Assembly (NCBI RefSeq): GCF_000296835.1
Contig: NZ_CAKE01000010.1
Span: forward strand, 62,001-126,000
DNA length: 64,000 nt
Reading direction: 5' to 3'
Source of the DNA: Lactobacillus hominis DSM 23910 = CRBIP 24.179
Lineage (GTDB): Bacteria; Bacillota; Bacilli; Lactobacillales; Lactobacillaceae
A program made the translations under genes and the position numbers. The notes beneath the pieces were generated by a model. That model was not told the DNA's origin. It searched no databases and worked only from the letters and a program-made list of their open reading frames with translations. Shown here one piece after another: positions 18,101 to 27,388 of this stretch (the first letter of the stretch is position 1; every line of letters begins with the position of its first letter).

Positions 18101-21100
18101 TGTTAGAAAAGCAAGACTTGTTTCTCATAAAGATAAACAAGGCAAGCGTCAATACTTCATGGCTGTTGAAGCTAAAGATGATCTTTCAGGATTAGATGGT
18201 GCAGCAAATACAGCTGTAAATGACGTTATTGCAAACAGTGTAACCTATAAGAAAACTGGGGAAACCAAAGACGGCTTTTCTAAATTAGAAATTCCATTAA
18301 AACAAGCACAAGTGGCAAAACTTGCCCCAGGTAAAAATAGTATTGCAGTTGCACTGTTTGACAATGCTACAAATGCAGGAACTACGTCAGCCTATAGTCA
18401 AAAGCCAGGTTCAGCTGAATATAGCTTGGTATTTGCAAATGGTGGTTTCCCAGTAAAAATTACTTCTCTTTCTAAGAATTATGATGCAGTTGATGGAGTT
18501 TATGAGCTTGTTGGCAATTATCCAGATCAACCATATGCCACTTACACTGATAGCCAAGGTAAAGAACATGAGCTAAAAGTTGAATACGATCAAGCAGATG
18601 GTACATTTAGAGCTTTATTACCAGTAGAGGAAGCAGATTATACAACGACTGTTAAATTCTATACTGATTCTGAACATGAAACATTAATCACCACTAAAAA
18701 GGCAAGAGTGAGTGTTCTTCCAGCTAAAGTTGAAAGTTTAAGTGTTGACGGTGAGCAAACTTATTCTGCAGATAGCGAAAAAGAACCAAAATTAGCTCAA
18801 AGTTCTGAAGATAAGGTTACACTTTCAGGTAAGGTTAGCGATGACACCGCTTCTGTGACAGTTACAGCAGGTGGCAAATCCAATAAGGCTACTTTAAATG
18901 CGGATCATACATTTTCAGTAGATGTACCTGTTTCATTTGGTGAAAATAATATTAGTGTAACTGTTGCTGATAGCGATGGTAATAAATCTTCAGTAAAACA
19001 AGTTGTTAAATCAAGCAATCGCGGAAAAACCGAAGTGGCATCATCAGATGTAACGTTCAATGATGGTGTAAAGTTTGGTACGATGTCAGTAAATGACCAA
19101 ACACCAAATTATGATGCTAAAACAGGTGTCTTGACTTTAACTGGTAAGGTTAAGCGTCCAACTACAACATTAATAATTGGCGGTAAAGACGTTCGCGTTA
19201 AATCAGATGGTTCATTTACTGTTAAACTTGATCTAGGAAAACATGGTTCTAAAGTATTCCCAGTCATAATTGGCGATACAACCGTTTCACAAGTTGTTCA
19301 AGAAAGATTGACTTTCTATGTTGACGCAAATAGTCCTACTTTAACCTTAGATGCAGAAAAACTTGAAGATGGCACTTACAAGCCAATTTACACTACAAAA
19401 GATAAATATACTATTAGTGGTGAATTTACTGATGATTATGCATACTATAGTTTAAAAGTGAATGGAAACAATATTGCATCTTCATACGCAGATGTTGACT
19501 ACAATTCTAGTAAGCCATACAAGAAACATTTTGAACATGAAGTGGAGTTAAAAGAAGGTAAGAATACTTTTAATGTTGAAGGTAGCGATGATAATGATAA
19601 TTCAACAGGTGTTCAAACTTTAGTAGTTTACTACAAGAAAGCTCAAGAATTGCCAGCTCCAGCAGTTACTGCTACAACAAGTTCAGATAATAGATCTGTC
19701 AGTTTAAATGCAACAACTGATCAAGAAGATGCTCATGTAGTATATAGTCTTGATGGTAAGACTTACCAAGACCTTGATCAAAAGGGCTTAACTGTTACTA
19801 AAAATGGTAATGTTTACTTCAAAGCTGTTGATAAATATGGCAATGAATCTAAGCCTGTTTCTTATGATGTAACTCAGATCAAGGAAAACGCTTCTGATAG
19901 CAAGGAGCTTGCTCAAGCAAGAAGAGAATTAAGAGCTAAGTTAGACGAAGCACGTCAATTAGGAACATCTGGTAAGTATACCCATGAATCTGCACAAAAT
20001 TTAGCTCAAGCTCGTCAAAAAGCAGCCCAAGTTTTACGTAATAAAGATGCTAAACTTGCTGAGCTTCAAGAAGCACTTCAAGAATTGACTAAAGCAGTTC
20101 AAGATTTGAAAGAAAAACAACCTGTTCAACCAGTTGATCAAAATAAACAAAAAGTTGAACAAGCTAAGCAAGAGCTAAGAAAACATGCTCAAAAGTTAAG
20201 TGAACTTGATTTAACTAAATATACTCCTGAATCTACTCAAAAACTGAGTGATGCAATTAAGGCAGTAAATGCAGTGCTAGATAATGCAAATGCCAGTTTA
20301 ACTGATGTACAAGCAGCTGAAAAACAATTAACCCAAGCTGAACAAGCTTTGGTTGAAAAAGCAACTGTTGATCCTAACTTAGTTGCTGCAAAGACTAATT
20401 TGAAAAACAAGATTGCAGAAGCTGAAAAACTTGATTTAACTAAATATACTGAAGGTTCACAAAAAGTATTTAAGAGTGTGCTTGAATTAGCTAAGACAAT
20501 TTTAGCAAATGATAATACTAACTTGGATGCAGTTCAAAAAGTTACTGATTCTTTAGATGCAGCTAAGAAAGGATTAACTGAAAAATCAGGTACCGGAGTT
20601 ACTCCGCAGCAAGATCCTAAATTAATCAAAGCAAAGGCTGATCTAAAAGCAGCAGTAGAAGATGCCCAAAAACTTGATTTAAGTAAGTATACTGCTGAAT
20701 CCAAAGCGGCATTCTTGAAGGCTGCTAAAGCAGCTGATGAAATTTTGGTAAATGAAAAGGCTCAGTTAGCTGATTTAGAAAACGCAAAATCTGTGCTTTT
20801 AGCGGCCAAAGTTGGATTAAGTGAAAAGGTAGTTCAACCTGTCTTACCACCAGTACATATTGATACTCCTGAATCTAATTCTGAAAATAAAAAAACAAGT
20901 TCTTCAGCCTCAGTAACGTCTTCAAATAGCCATACTTCTCAAGCAAATAATACTGCTAAGGAAACTTTGGTGAATGCAAAAGGTTATGTACCAGTTCTTC
21001 ACAATAATCCAAAATGGAAGGTTGCCTTAAGAGATCAAAATGGTCATCTGACTGGTAAATACATTGCAACTAATACTAGTTGGAAGATATTTGCTAAGAA

Positions 21101-21407
21101 AGAAATTAATGGAAAATTATACTATCGTTTAGGTAGCCAAGCGCAATGGGTGCCAGCAGATTACATTCAGTTAGCACAAGATGCGAAGGGTAAGAAGCTT
21201 AATGCAGTAGCTTATGTACCAGTTCTTCATCATAATAAGAATTACAAAGTTGCACTTTGGAATTCAAAAGGCAAATTAACTGGCTATATTAAAACTAATT
21301 CTTACTGGAAGGTTTTCGAAGAAAAGAAAATCAATGGTCGCTTAATGTATAGGATTGGTAATGATAATCAATGGGTACCAGCTCAATACGCTAAGCTAAA
21401 AAGATAG
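15120..21407 (+). CDS. prtP: Cell-envelope subtilisin-like proteinase (lactocepin type) with FIVAR repeats and SLAP anchor
   Basis: A secreted 2095-residue S8 proteinase that degrades milk or host proteins outside the cell. In order: a signal peptide (1 to ~33) and propeptide with VNGFSTKVK; a catalytic domain with Asp210 (IIDTGID), His273 (QHGMHVAG), Asn375 (SAGNSG) and Ser612 (SGTSMASP), with a PA insert around 430-560; A/Fn3-like and B beta-rich regions (about 700-1590); four helical FIVAR-like repeats (about 1600-1905); a Ser/Asn linker; and two SLAP repeats, each beginning YVPVLH (about 1955-2095). It lacks an LPxTG sorting signal, so it is held by the S-layer-associated domain. The foldase gene lies opposite. 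Confidence 0.93.
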   Translation: MKKKSKKYASLLLSVAVLASAQVFPSLEQQVKATIDSQTKNSASTAKNALSHTTTGLTSKAIEAQLAANGVKFEKLTPQEQKDVYVEVIVQLSAAPASENGSINPETASTAEIEQATNRVIAAQNSIKNQVQAITNQAIGKSYGYVVNGFSTKVKVKDIQKLRALPGVKSVTLAKVYFATDASADNMANVSTVWSNYQYKGQGTVVSIIDTGIDPNHKDLRLSDESKVKLTAKDIDAFTENSGYGRYFTSKVPFGHNYSDNNDIITDDGKEQHGMHVAGIVAANGTGKDPANSVVGVAPEAQLLAMKAFSNSDSSSTTDSTSVIGAIDDSAKLGADVLNMSLGSVSGQQTEDDPEIAAVEKAVKSGTSAVISAGNSGTSTSDQDGTNKDYYGNPDMETIGSPGTSRSATTVASAENTNVTTDGITISAAGKTIAGPVVTQLSGGTDLSAFDNKEFYLVKDKDGKLGVGTPDQYSSDVKGKIAVVARGEIAFTQKQANAQAAGAAGLIIVNNAGGNTPLTSVAYTDGFPTAGLSTEAGNKLVEYIEAHPDQALQVSIVVQPLTNVAREKDLMSDFTSYGPASNLAFKPDITAPGGNIWSLQNNNSYVNMSGTSMASPFIAGSQALLVQAMNDKTNKFYGLYQKMSNTERTAFIKNLEMNTAAIVPDVSHDSVIESPRRQGAGLVDVEAAIQALQHNPSTVSGENDYPGVELKDFNDKKHQFTLKFTNRTNKALTYSLLEDGKFADVYTSANDASATLYEKKIEGASVEANGKIVVAPNSTKQVSFTLNLPDNFALNQYVEGFLTFKGSDDSQLRIPYMGFYGDWSQPEIFDKLNGLTFDPVNKNLGTIVSAGNASGSQGYAGLYRDDSGKLRVNEKAIAFSTDPKASITWLKPQYFLFRNANNVQAKILDKDGHVINTLATLNNVTKSYWSPSAQRYHRFSYAPSWDGTYFNQQTNKTETVADGNYVYRIEGTVDGTKKTQHYDINMVVDSTKPDVRKARLVSHKDKQGKRQYFMAVEAKDDLSGLDGAANTAVNDVIANSVTYKKTGETKDGFSKLEIPLKQAQVAKLAPGKNSIAVALFDNATNAGTTSAYSQKPGSAEYSLVFANGGFPVKITSLSKNYDAVDGVYELVGNYPDQPYATYTDSQGKEHELKVEYDQADGTFRALLPVEEADYTTTVKFYTDSEHETLITTKKARVSVLPAKVESLSVDGEQTYSADSEKEPKLAQSSEDKVTLSGKVSDDTASVTVTAGGKSNKATLNADHTFSVDVPVSFGENNISVTVADSDGNKSSVKQVVKSSNRGKTEVASSDVTFNDGVKFGTMSVNDQTPNYDAKTGVLTLTGKVKRPTTTLIIGGKDVRVKSDGSFTVKLDLGKHGSKVFPVIIGDTTVSQVVQERLTFYVDANSPTLTLDAEKLEDGTYKPIYTTKDKYTISGEFTDDYAYYSLKVNGNNIASSYADVDYNSSKPYKKHFEHEVELKEGKNTFNVEGSDDNDNSTGVQTLVVYYKKAQELPAPAVTATTSSDNRSVSLNATTDQEDAHVVYSLDGKTYQDLDQKGLTVTKNGNVYFKAVDKYGNESKPVSYDVTQIKENASDSKELAQARRELRAKLDEARQLGTSGKYTHESAQNLAQARQKAAQVLRNKDAKLAELQEALQELTKAVQDLKEKQPVQPVDQNKQKVEQAKQELRKHAQKLSELDLTKYTPESTQKLSDAIKAVNAVLDNANASLTDVQAAEKQLTQAEQALVEKATVDPNLVAAKTNLKNKIAEAEKLDLTKYTEGSQKVFKSVLELAKTILANDNTNLDAVQKVTDSLDAAKKGLTEKSGTGVTPQQDPKLIKAKADLKAAVEDAQKLDLSKYTAESKAAFLKAAKAADEILVNEKAQLADLENAKSVLLAAKVGLSEKVVQPVLPPVHIDTPESNSENKKTSSSASVTSSNSHTSQANNTAKETLVNAKGYVPVLHNNPKWKVALRDQNGHLTGKYIATNTSWKIFAKKEINGKLYYRLGSQAQWVPADYIQLAQDAKGKKLNAVAYVPVLHHNKNYKVALWNSKGKLTGYIKTNSYWKVFEEKKINGRLMYRIGNDNQWVPAQYAKLKR

Positions 21408-21408
21408 C

Positions 21409-21443
21409 AAAAAAAGATGTTGAAATTTTCAACATCTTTTTTT
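21409..21443. terminator. Bidirectional terminator between proteinase and ppc
   Basis: AAAAAAAGATGTTGAAA pairs with TTTCAACATCTTTTTTT around a tiny loop. It is flanked by both stops. Confidence 0.88.
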
Positions 21444-21449
21444 CGTGTT

Positions 21450-24188
21450 CTAACCTGAATTACGCAAGCCAGAAGCCACGCCGTTAATAGTAATTGGAAT
21501 AATGCTTTCGAATACTCCTTGAAGTTCATCTTGACGATTTCGTTTGATCATTTCTATTTGAATATAATTCAAAATATTGAAGTATGGCATCCGATAATCC
21601 AGGCTTTGTTTTAATGATGGGGAATCAGCTAATAATTCATCATGATTCTCAATTTGCAAGATGACCTTCTTAGTTAATTTCCATTCTTGATAAATAGGTT
21701 CAAAGACTTGTTTAGATTCCTCATCTTCACAAAGTTCAGCATATTGTCTGGCAATTTCCATATTTGACTTAGATAAAACCATATCAACATTTGACATTAA
21801 AGCATGGAAGAATGGCCAGCCTTGATACATTCTTTGTAACTCTTTTAAGTTCTTGGGATCCGCATCAATGAAGTGTTTAAAGGCTGAGCCTACACCAAAC
21901 CAGCCAGGGAACATTATTCTACTTTGTGACCAAGAAAATACCCATGGGATGGCTCTTAAACTTGAAAAGTCAGTTAATTTCTTTCTTGAAGCAGGACGTG
22001 AGCCGATATTTAAATTGGAAATTTCTTTAATTGGTGTTGCTTGGAAGAAGTAGTTAAGAAATGCTGGAGTTTCAAAAACAAGTTTGCGATAAACTTTATT
22101 GCTGTCAGCTACAATTTCATCCATTGAGGAACGAAATTCTGAGATGTCATCTTCACTAACAGCTTGTTTTGACACCATACGGTCAATTGCAGCTGAAGCA
22201 AGCATTTCTAGGTTGTAGTAGGCAGTATCTTTATTACCATATTTATTTTGGATAATTTCGCCTTGCTCAGTCATCCGGATCCGATCATTGATTGATTTAA
22301 ATGGTTGAGCGGTAATTGCTTGATATGAGGGACCACCACCACGACCGACAGTTCCGCCACGTCCATGCATAAAGGTGATTTTGACGCCGAGTTTTTCGCC
22401 GATAGCTGTTAAATCTTTTTGGGCTTTGTAAAGATTCCAGTTCGATGCCAAATAGCCACCATCTTTATTAGAGTCAGAGTAACCAAGCATGATTTCTTGA
22501 TAGTTGTTTTGAGAAGCGAGCCACGTTTTAACAATATCAAAGTTTAAATACTGACTCATAATTTTGCGTGCATTTTGTAGATCTTCTACAGTTTCAAATA
22601 GCGGCACAACTTGCACGCTAGCACTTTGATTATCAAGTAGATCATATTCTTTTAACATGATTGCTTGCTCAAGCATGTCAGAGACACTTTCTGTGTGAGA
22701 AATAATGTGTTGCTTGATAACATTATCGCCCAAGCGATCTTTTAGCTGCCGTGCAGTTTTGTAGATCTTTAATTCTTTTTGTAATAATTCTGATTTTGGC
22801 TGGTTATTAGAATGAAGATTACGTGGATCATTATTTAATTCGTTTAACAAAAGATCAATCTTGTCTTTTTCGCTTAAGTCGCTATAATTATCGCAGATTC
22901 CAGCACTCTTAAGTAATTCAGCTACACAAGCTTCGTTTACGCTTGAATCTTGACGCAAGTCAATTGTTGCTAAATAAAAGCCAAAGACATCAATTGCATC
23001 AAGCACTTCAGTAAAGTAAGTTTTGACAATAGCTTGATTATGGTCTTCTTGTAAGGAATTTTTGATAGTTTCAAGATCTCCCTTAAAATCTTGCGGACTA
23101 GAATAAGCAGGAATTTGTTCAATATTTTCTAAGTCATGCTCTTTTAAGAAATTATTTTTATCTATTACGCCTAGAAGTTCTTTTTCAGTGTGAGCCAAGC
23201 GACTTTCAATGAAGTAAAAGGCACGACGATATGGTTCATTAACTCTAAATGGCGAATTGTCATTAGAATACTTTGAAAGTTCTTCGACTTGAGCAGAAGG
23301 TTCCATGTAAGAAGTCGATAAAGAAATTGCTCGATAGAGCGTCTTTAACTGTTTGAAATAATATTCAAAAATCACTTGACTTTGCAAAGTTGCACTCAAT
23401 CTCAAAGTATCAGCTGTTACAAATGGGTTTCCATCTCGATCGCCACCAATCCACATTCCCATGGTAATTGGAGTCGCAAAAGTTAAGTCTAAGTTGTGCT
23501 GCTTAGCTAATTGTTTATATCTAGCAGTAAATTTGGTGATGGCTGGAATTAATGCTTTAGGATAATAAGTTAAAACGTTGGTAATTTCGTTATCAACTTT
23601 TAATTTATGACCACGGATAATATCTGTTTGCATCAAAATTTCAATGTTAGCGCGCAATTGCTGGCTCCACTGTTTTTGATTAATGGTGCCGTTTTTAACT
23701 TCACGATAAGAACGCAAAAGATGGTGGATACGATTAGTGATTTCAAGAACTGTTTTTCTTTGAATCTGGGTAGGATGAGCGGTTAAAACAGGCACTACAT
23801 TTACATGTTCTAGAATTTTTTTGGCGTTGTCTTTTTGAGCTACAAGATCGATTGTATCATCTAATTTTCCGAGATAATCTTTATCAGTATTATTGAATAA
23901 ATTCACTTTGCTGGCTAATTCAACATCTTCTGATATGTTAATTAAAAGAGGCAAAGTTGCAAAATAACGTGCTACGACGATCATTTCTTGATTATCTAAA
24001 GCAGCAATTTGCTTTTTTAATTGATCATAATCTTTTTTAGCCGAAATCTTGATAAGATTTTGAATTTTATCAAATTCGTTTTCACCAATTAATTGAGAAG
24101 TTGACTCATTAAGTAAATTAGTCAGAATCTTAACTTCTTCGGCGACAACAGCTTTATCGCTGCTATTTTCTAGTTTTGTAAAAGTCAT
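21450..24188 (-). CDS. ppc: Phosphoenolpyruvate carboxylase
   Basis: A 912-residue protein, full length for the bacterial enzyme. It converts PEP and bicarbonate to oxaloacetate. Key signatures are [12 protein letters not shown] with catalytic His138, [46 protein letters not shown] (the mobile glycine loop) and a C-terminus ending [11 protein letters not shown] as in the family. In lactobacilli without a full TCA cycle it supplies oxaloacetate for aspartate and, by reduction, malate and fumarate. It is monocistronic between two terminated neighbours. The start ATG has GAAAGGAAATCTATC upstream. Confidence 0.97.
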   Translation of the reverse strand: MTFTKLENSSDKAVVAEEVKILTNLLNESTSQLIGENEFDKIQNLIKISAKKDYDQLKKQIAALDNQEMIVVARYFATLPLLINISEDVELASKVNLFNNTDKDYLGKLDDTIDLVAQKDNAKKILEHVNVVPVLTAHPTQIQRKTVLEITNRIHHLLRSYREVKNGTINQKQWSQQLRANIEILMQTDIIRGHKLKVDNEITNVLTYYPKALIPAITKFTARYKQLAKQHNLDLTFATPITMGMWIGGDRDGNPFVTADTLRLSATLQSQVIFEYYFKQLKTLYRAISLSTSYMEPSAQVEELSKYSNDNSPFRVNEPYRRAFYFIESRLAHTEKELLGVIDKNNFLKEHDLENIEQIPAYSSPQDFKGDLETIKNSLQEDHNQAIVKTYFTEVLDAIDVFGFYLATIDLRQDSSVNEACVAELLKSAGICDNYSDLSEKDKIDLLLNELNNDPRNLHSNNQPKSELLQKELKIYKTARQLKDRLGDNVIKQHIISHTESVSDMLEQAIMLKEYDLLDNQSASVQVVPLFETVEDLQNARKIMSQYLNFDIVKTWLASQNNYQEIMLGYSDSNKDGGYLASNWNLYKAQKDLTAIGEKLGVKITFMHGRGGTVGRGGGPSYQAITAQPFKSINDRIRMTEQGEIIQNKYGNKDTAYYNLEMLASAAIDRMVSKQAVSEDDISEFRSSMDEIVADSNKVYRKLVFETPAFLNYFFQATPIKEISNLNIGSRPASRKKLTDFSSLRAIPWVFSWSQSRIMFPGWFGVGSAFKHFIDADPKNLKELQRMYQGWPFFHALMSNVDMVLSKSNMEIARQYAELCEDEESKQVFEPIYQEWKLTKKVILQIENHDELLADSPSLKQSLDYRMPYFNILNYIQIEMIKRNRQDELQGVFESIIPITINGVASGLRNSG

Positions 24189-24335
24189 GATAGATTTCCT
24201 TTCATATTAGTTATGAATAACATACCATGAAATAAGTAAAAAAGGATACAAGAAAGATATTAAAAAATGCAGAATTTTTAGTTTTGTTATAATAAAATAT
24301 AGCTTGCTGAATAAACTCAAAGATTGGATTAATAA

Positions 24336-25076
24336 ATGATATATCAAACTTTCGCACAATTATATGATCAATTATTTGATTCAGATATGTATAAAAAATG
24401 GGAAAAATTCACTTTAGCTAATATTAAACAGAAAGATTGTAATTTGCTTGATTTGGCCGGTGGTAGTGGACGACTAGCTGTTTTATTAGCAAAAGATGGA
24501 ATCAATGTCACAGTGGCAGACTTTTCCGATGAAATGCTCAGTTTGGCTAATCAACATAGCGTTGAAAACAATGTTTCCATGCAGTTAATTGAAACTGATA
24601 TGCGAGATTTGAGTGGCCTTGAAAAGTATGATGTGATTACGTGCTATGCAGATTCACTTTGTTATTTAGATAATGAAAATGATTTGCTTCAGGTATTTTC
24701 AGAAGTCGCTAATCATTTAGAGGAGGACGGTATCTTTCTTTTTGACGTAATTACTCCGTATCAGACTGATGATGTGTATCCGGGTTTTATGTATAACTAT
24801 CAAGATGATGACCATGAGAGAGCCTTTATGTGGCAAAGTTATGCAGATGATGATGTTGCGCATGGAGTAATTCACGACCTGACTTTCTTTAATAGAATAG
24901 AAGATGGAAAGTACAATCGTTTGTCTGAAATTCATTATGAAAAAGCTTACGAATTGCCAGTTATTAAATCATTACTAACGCAAGCGGGTTTTACTTCAAT
25001 TAAAGTGGGGTCTGATTTTAGCTTAGAGATGAAAGACAAAAATGCCACTCGTTGGTTTTTTAAGTGTCAAAAATAA
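24336..25076 (+). CDS. Class I SAM-dependent methyltransferase
   Basis: A 246-residue methyltransferase of the SAM Rossmann fold. Motif I is LLDLAGGSGRLAVLLA, the acidic residue after strand 2 is in VTVADFSDEML, and motif post-II is ETDMRDL. The C-terminal half carries the FDVITPYQ and LLTQAGFTSIKVG segments of the DUF/YodH-like cytosolic methyltransferases. The substrate is unknown. It is a single gene divergent from ppc and ended by a hairpin. Ribosome-binding sequence before the ATG is weak. Confidence 0.82.
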   Translation: MIYQTFAQLYDQLFDSDMYKKWEKFTLANIKQKDCNLLDLAGGSGRLAVLLAKDGINVTVADFSDEMLSLANQHSVENNVSMQLIETDMRDLSGLEKYDVITCYADSLCYLDNENDLLQVFSEVANHLEEDGIFLFDVITPYQTDDVYPGFMYNYQDDDHERAFMWQSYADDDVAHGVIHDLTFFNRIEDGKYNRLSEIHYEKAYELPVIKSLLTQAGFTSIKVGSDFSLEMKDKNATRWFFKCQK

Positions 25077-25078
25077 TT

Positions 25079-25121
25079 AAAAAATGTCGATAGATTCATA
25101 TAGTGGTCTATCGACATTTTT
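25079..25121 (+). terminator. Terminator of the methyltransferase gene
   Basis: AAAAATGTCGATAGA pairs with TCTATCGACATTTTT around a 12-nt loop. Confidence 0.87.
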
Positions 25122-25128
25122 GATATTT

Positions 25129-25255
25129 TTAGAATTCAAATTTTCTCATAAAAATAGGAGTGGTACGATGATCAAGATAACCTACGCTTTGTGGCGTGAT
25201 TTCTAGTATTTTTAAATCTTTTTTGCAGCTTCGATATTATCTGCATAAATTTCAA
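25129..25255 (-). pseudogene. C-terminal remnant of an unidentified gene (relative of the 63.6-kb remnant)
   Basis: On the minus strand the sequence reads FEIYADNIEAAKK, then after a one-base deletion in an A run DLKILEITPQSVGYLDH...TPIFMRKFEF and a stop at 25129. Nearly the same tail (EIYVDDVEAAKKDLGVLEI, PIFMRKFEF) occurs on the minus strand at 63595-63720. I do not recognise the family. Only about 40 residues remain here, and it overlaps the WYL remnant on the plus strand, so the intergenic region and both gene starts have been deleted. Confidence 0.65.
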
Positions 25256-25591
25256 AAAGTTGAAATATCTATTAATCAAGATAGTTTAATTAATAGAAAA
25301 GAGTTAGTAACTAGTTTTAAGCAATATGAAACAGAATATTATCAAATTTCATATCGTTGTATTTTGACAAAAGAAGGCGAACAAAAAATCCAGTATAATT
25401 CTTATCCAAGAATGAATATTATTCATGATAAAGGAAAAATTTATTTGGATGGCAAATATAATAGAGGAGAACTGCATTATTTGGTAAATTATTTAATTTC
25501 ATTGGGTAGTAATGTAAAAATTATTTATCCTGATGAATTAAAAGAAAGCTATCTTAACCAGTTAAAAGAGATAGTGCAGCAGTATGATTAG
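25196..25591 (+). pseudogene. C-terminal part of a YafY/WYL-type regulator
   Basis: The last ~80 residues resemble the WYL/WCX end of YafY-type regulators: a beta-rich stretch (YPRMNIIHDKGKIYLDGKYN), then ELHYLVNYLISLGSNVKI and YPDELKESYLNQLKEIV. The N-terminal helix-turn-helix and most of the WYL domain are missing. The first codons of the frame are antisense to the remnant at 25129 and are not real coding sequence. At 63.6-64.0 kb the same opposite-strand neighbour stands beside an intact YafY start, so this looks like a deletion-collapsed version of that locus. Confidence 0.6.
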
Positions 25592-25660
25592 TTGTTCATA
25601 GTATAGAAAATTTGCTAAAGCAGAATATTGCGAACATAATATATTGCGGAGGCGATGAAC

Positions 25661-25804
25661 ATGAAAAATGAATATTGTCACAATGGAATGAAATGTCAGA
25701 AAGGCTGTCCTTGCGCTGGAAAAGATGGTATTTGTCATTGCAAAATGGTGAATAACAAGGAATGCGCGTGCAAGAGCCATTGCAAGGAACAAGATAAGAA
25801 CTAG
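25661..25804 (+). CDS. Small cysteine-rich metallothionein-like protein (47 aa)
   Basis: A 47-residue ORF begins at the ATG at 25661, placed eight bases after a perfect GGAGG (25648-25652). The ATG at 25655 is too close to that site. It has nine cysteines (6, 12, 16, 18, 25, 27, 35, 37, 41), three CxC pairs (CPC, CHC, CAC) and three histidines, with many Lys and no hydrophobic segment or signal. This composition is that of a cytosolic metal-thiolate protein, and cyanobacterial SmtA also has nine Cys and three His. A terminator follows at once. It probably sequesters Zn, Cu or Cd. No metalloregulator is adjacent. A ferredoxin fold seems unlikely, as there is no CxxCxxC spacing. Confidence 0.72.
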   Translation: MKNEYCHNGMKCQKGCPCAGKDGICHCKMVNNKECACKSHCKEQDKN

Positions 25805-25854
25805 AAAAAGACACTAGTAGATTTTTGCAAGAAATGAATCTATTAGTGCCTTTT
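25805..25854. terminator. Bidirectional terminator
   Basis: AAAAAGACACTAGTAGATT pairs with AATCTATTAGTGCCTTTTT with one mismatch. It lies between the convergent cysteine-rich and TMEM175 genes. Confidence 0.82.
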
Positions 25855-25857
25855 TGG

Positions 25858-26541
25858 CTACATTATTTTAGTACGTTTGACTGGAAATAGGAATGAAATA
25901 ACTGGAATAACTAGATATAATATCATTGCTAATTTAGCATTAAACAATGATAAGACAATTAGTATAATATTCAAGAATAAAGTTATGAACATTTTTCTAA
26001 TGAAAGATCGACTTATAATAATGTTCATTATTTGCGAATATTTAGCTGTTTTTCTAGCTCTAAAGTATTGAATTAAATATTCTAAAATTTTAGCAATTAA
26101 AAATACAATGCCAAAGTTTGCTACAGCAAAAGTAGAAGTTTCTGCCATAATCCATTTTGTCATAACTGGTAAAAGCGACAAGTCAGCTAAGAAGAAGAAA
26201 TCTAAGATGGCAATTGCTCTTGAAGGCTTAAAAATATAGTATGCAAAAGACAAATGCAAGTCATACCAAAAGTCTGCTACGATAAAGAATGTAATTAAGA
26301 ATACAATGATACTATTGATAAATTGTTGGTAATGAACTTCATGAAGTGCAGGCTGAATTTCTAAAACAATAATTGTAATGATGATAGCCATTACACCGTC
26401 ATTAAAAGCTTGCAAGTGTTCACGCAGACTTTCAGGTTCATTTTTTTGAGCTTCTCTTAGTTCTCTTTTAACCTTGTTTAATTTTTCTTTTTCTTGATCT
26501 GAAAATTGATCGAAATTATGTTTTCTAGGATTTCTTGACAT
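25858..26541 (-). CDS. TMEM175-family potassium channel protein
   Basis: A 227-residue membrane protein. After a charged N-terminus (about 1-40) the first helix carries LQAFNDGVMAIIITIIVLEI, the hallmark RxxxFSDGV-type pore segment of TMEM175 K+ channels (here with Asn for Ser). Five further hydrophobic helices follow, giving the six-helix bacterial subunit that assembles as a tetramer. The N-terminal segment is unusually rich in Lys and Glu (KEKLNKVKRELREAQK) and likely helical. It is monocistronic with its own start at 26541. Family assignment is strong; the physiological role in lactobacilli is not known. Confidence 0.87.
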   Translation of the reverse strand: MSRNPRKHNFDQFSDQEKEKLNKVKRELREAQKNEPESLREHLQAFNDGVMAIIITIIVLEIQPALHEVHYQQFINSIIVFLITFFIVADFWYDLHLSFAYYIFKPSRAIAILDFFFLADLSLLPVMTKWIMAETSTFAVANFGIVFLIAKILEYLIQYFRARKTAKYSQIMNIIISRSFIRKMFITLFLNIILIVLSLFNAKLAMILYLVIPVISFLFPVKRTKIM

Positions 26542-26758
26542 GAGTTACTTCTCTAATAAATATAGTTGTTTCAATAATTATAGCAAAATTTTATCTGCGT
26601 CTATTATTACTAGACCACTCATCACTAATGAGATAATAATTACACTAAAAGTAAAGTACTAAGATGAAATATTATAGACAAGTTAGACATTTTCTTGCAA
26701 GATTTTTATTAAAGGCGCATATTTTAGTTATAGATTATGAATGATTGAGGGTAGTCGA

Positions 26759-27358
26759 ATGCTAAAAAATATTATCTTTGATTTTGGCAACGTAATTATG
26801 AATTATAATCCTGATGAAATTTTGAATCATTATGAGTTAAGTCGCCAAGAACATAACTTATTAAGAAAGGCTATTTTTGAATCAAAAGAATGGTCAGAAA
26901 TTGATGCAGGCAAGATTGATGAAAAACAAGCTACAAAAATTTTTGTTAGTCGGGTTCCAGATAATTTAAAAAATAAAGTTAACCAGATTATGGCTACTTG
27001 GCCAGAAAATGTAGATTTTTATGAACCAGTTTTTAATTATATTGAGCATTTGCGCAAAGATGACTATAAGATTTATGGATTATCAAATACGGGGATGGAA
27101 TTTGCCAATTTTGTAAAAGATTCTGAGATGGGCAATTATTTTGATGGTTACGTATTTTCTGCCCAAGAAAGGTTAATGAAGCCAGATTCAAGAATCTATG
27201 AGAAGCTGCTTAATCGCTATTCTTTAAAAGCTGAAGAAAGTTTATTTATTGATGACTTGAAAGCAAATACTGAAGCCGCAAAGAAATTAGGAATGCAGAC
27301 ATTTACTTTTAAAATCGATAAGTTAGACGAATTACAAGACTATATTGCTAGTCATTAA
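26759..27358 (+). CDS. HAD-IA family hydrolase
   Basis: A HAD phosphatase of about 200 residues. Motif I is IIFDFGNVIM (nucleophile Asp then GNV, typical of the YihX/epoxide-hydrolase-N-terminal subgroup), motif II YGLSNT, motif III Lys in LMKPDSRIY, and motif IV LFIDDLKANTEAAKKLGM. These enzymes dephosphorylate small metabolites such as glucose-1-phosphate. I take the ATG at 26759, with GAGGGTAG upstream, rather than the ATG at 26741. A NUDIX gene follows 30 bp downstream and is probably cotranscribed. Confidence 0.88.
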   Translation: MLKNIIFDFGNVIMNYNPDEILNHYELSRQEHNLLRKAIFESKEWSEIDAGKIDEKQATKIFVSRVPDNLKNKVNQIMATWPENVDFYEPVFNYIEHLRKDDYKIYGLSNTGMEFANFVKDSEMGNYFDGYVFSAQERLMKPDSRIYEKLLNRYSLKAEESLFIDDLKANTEAAKKLGMQTFTFKIDKLDELQDYIASH

Positions 27359-27388
27359 TTTAGCTATAAAATTTTAGGTGATTAAAGA

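Noticed and set aside
15890-18195. Overlapping ORFs within the proteinase gene
   Set aside because: They are alternative frames of repetitive Ser/Thr/Asp coding sequence and not independent genes.
25562-25814. Two minus-strand ORFs (76 and 72 residues)
   Set aside because: They are antisense to the cysteine-rich protein, which has the ribosome-binding site and a clear composition. The His/Phe/Cys-rich translations have no family features.
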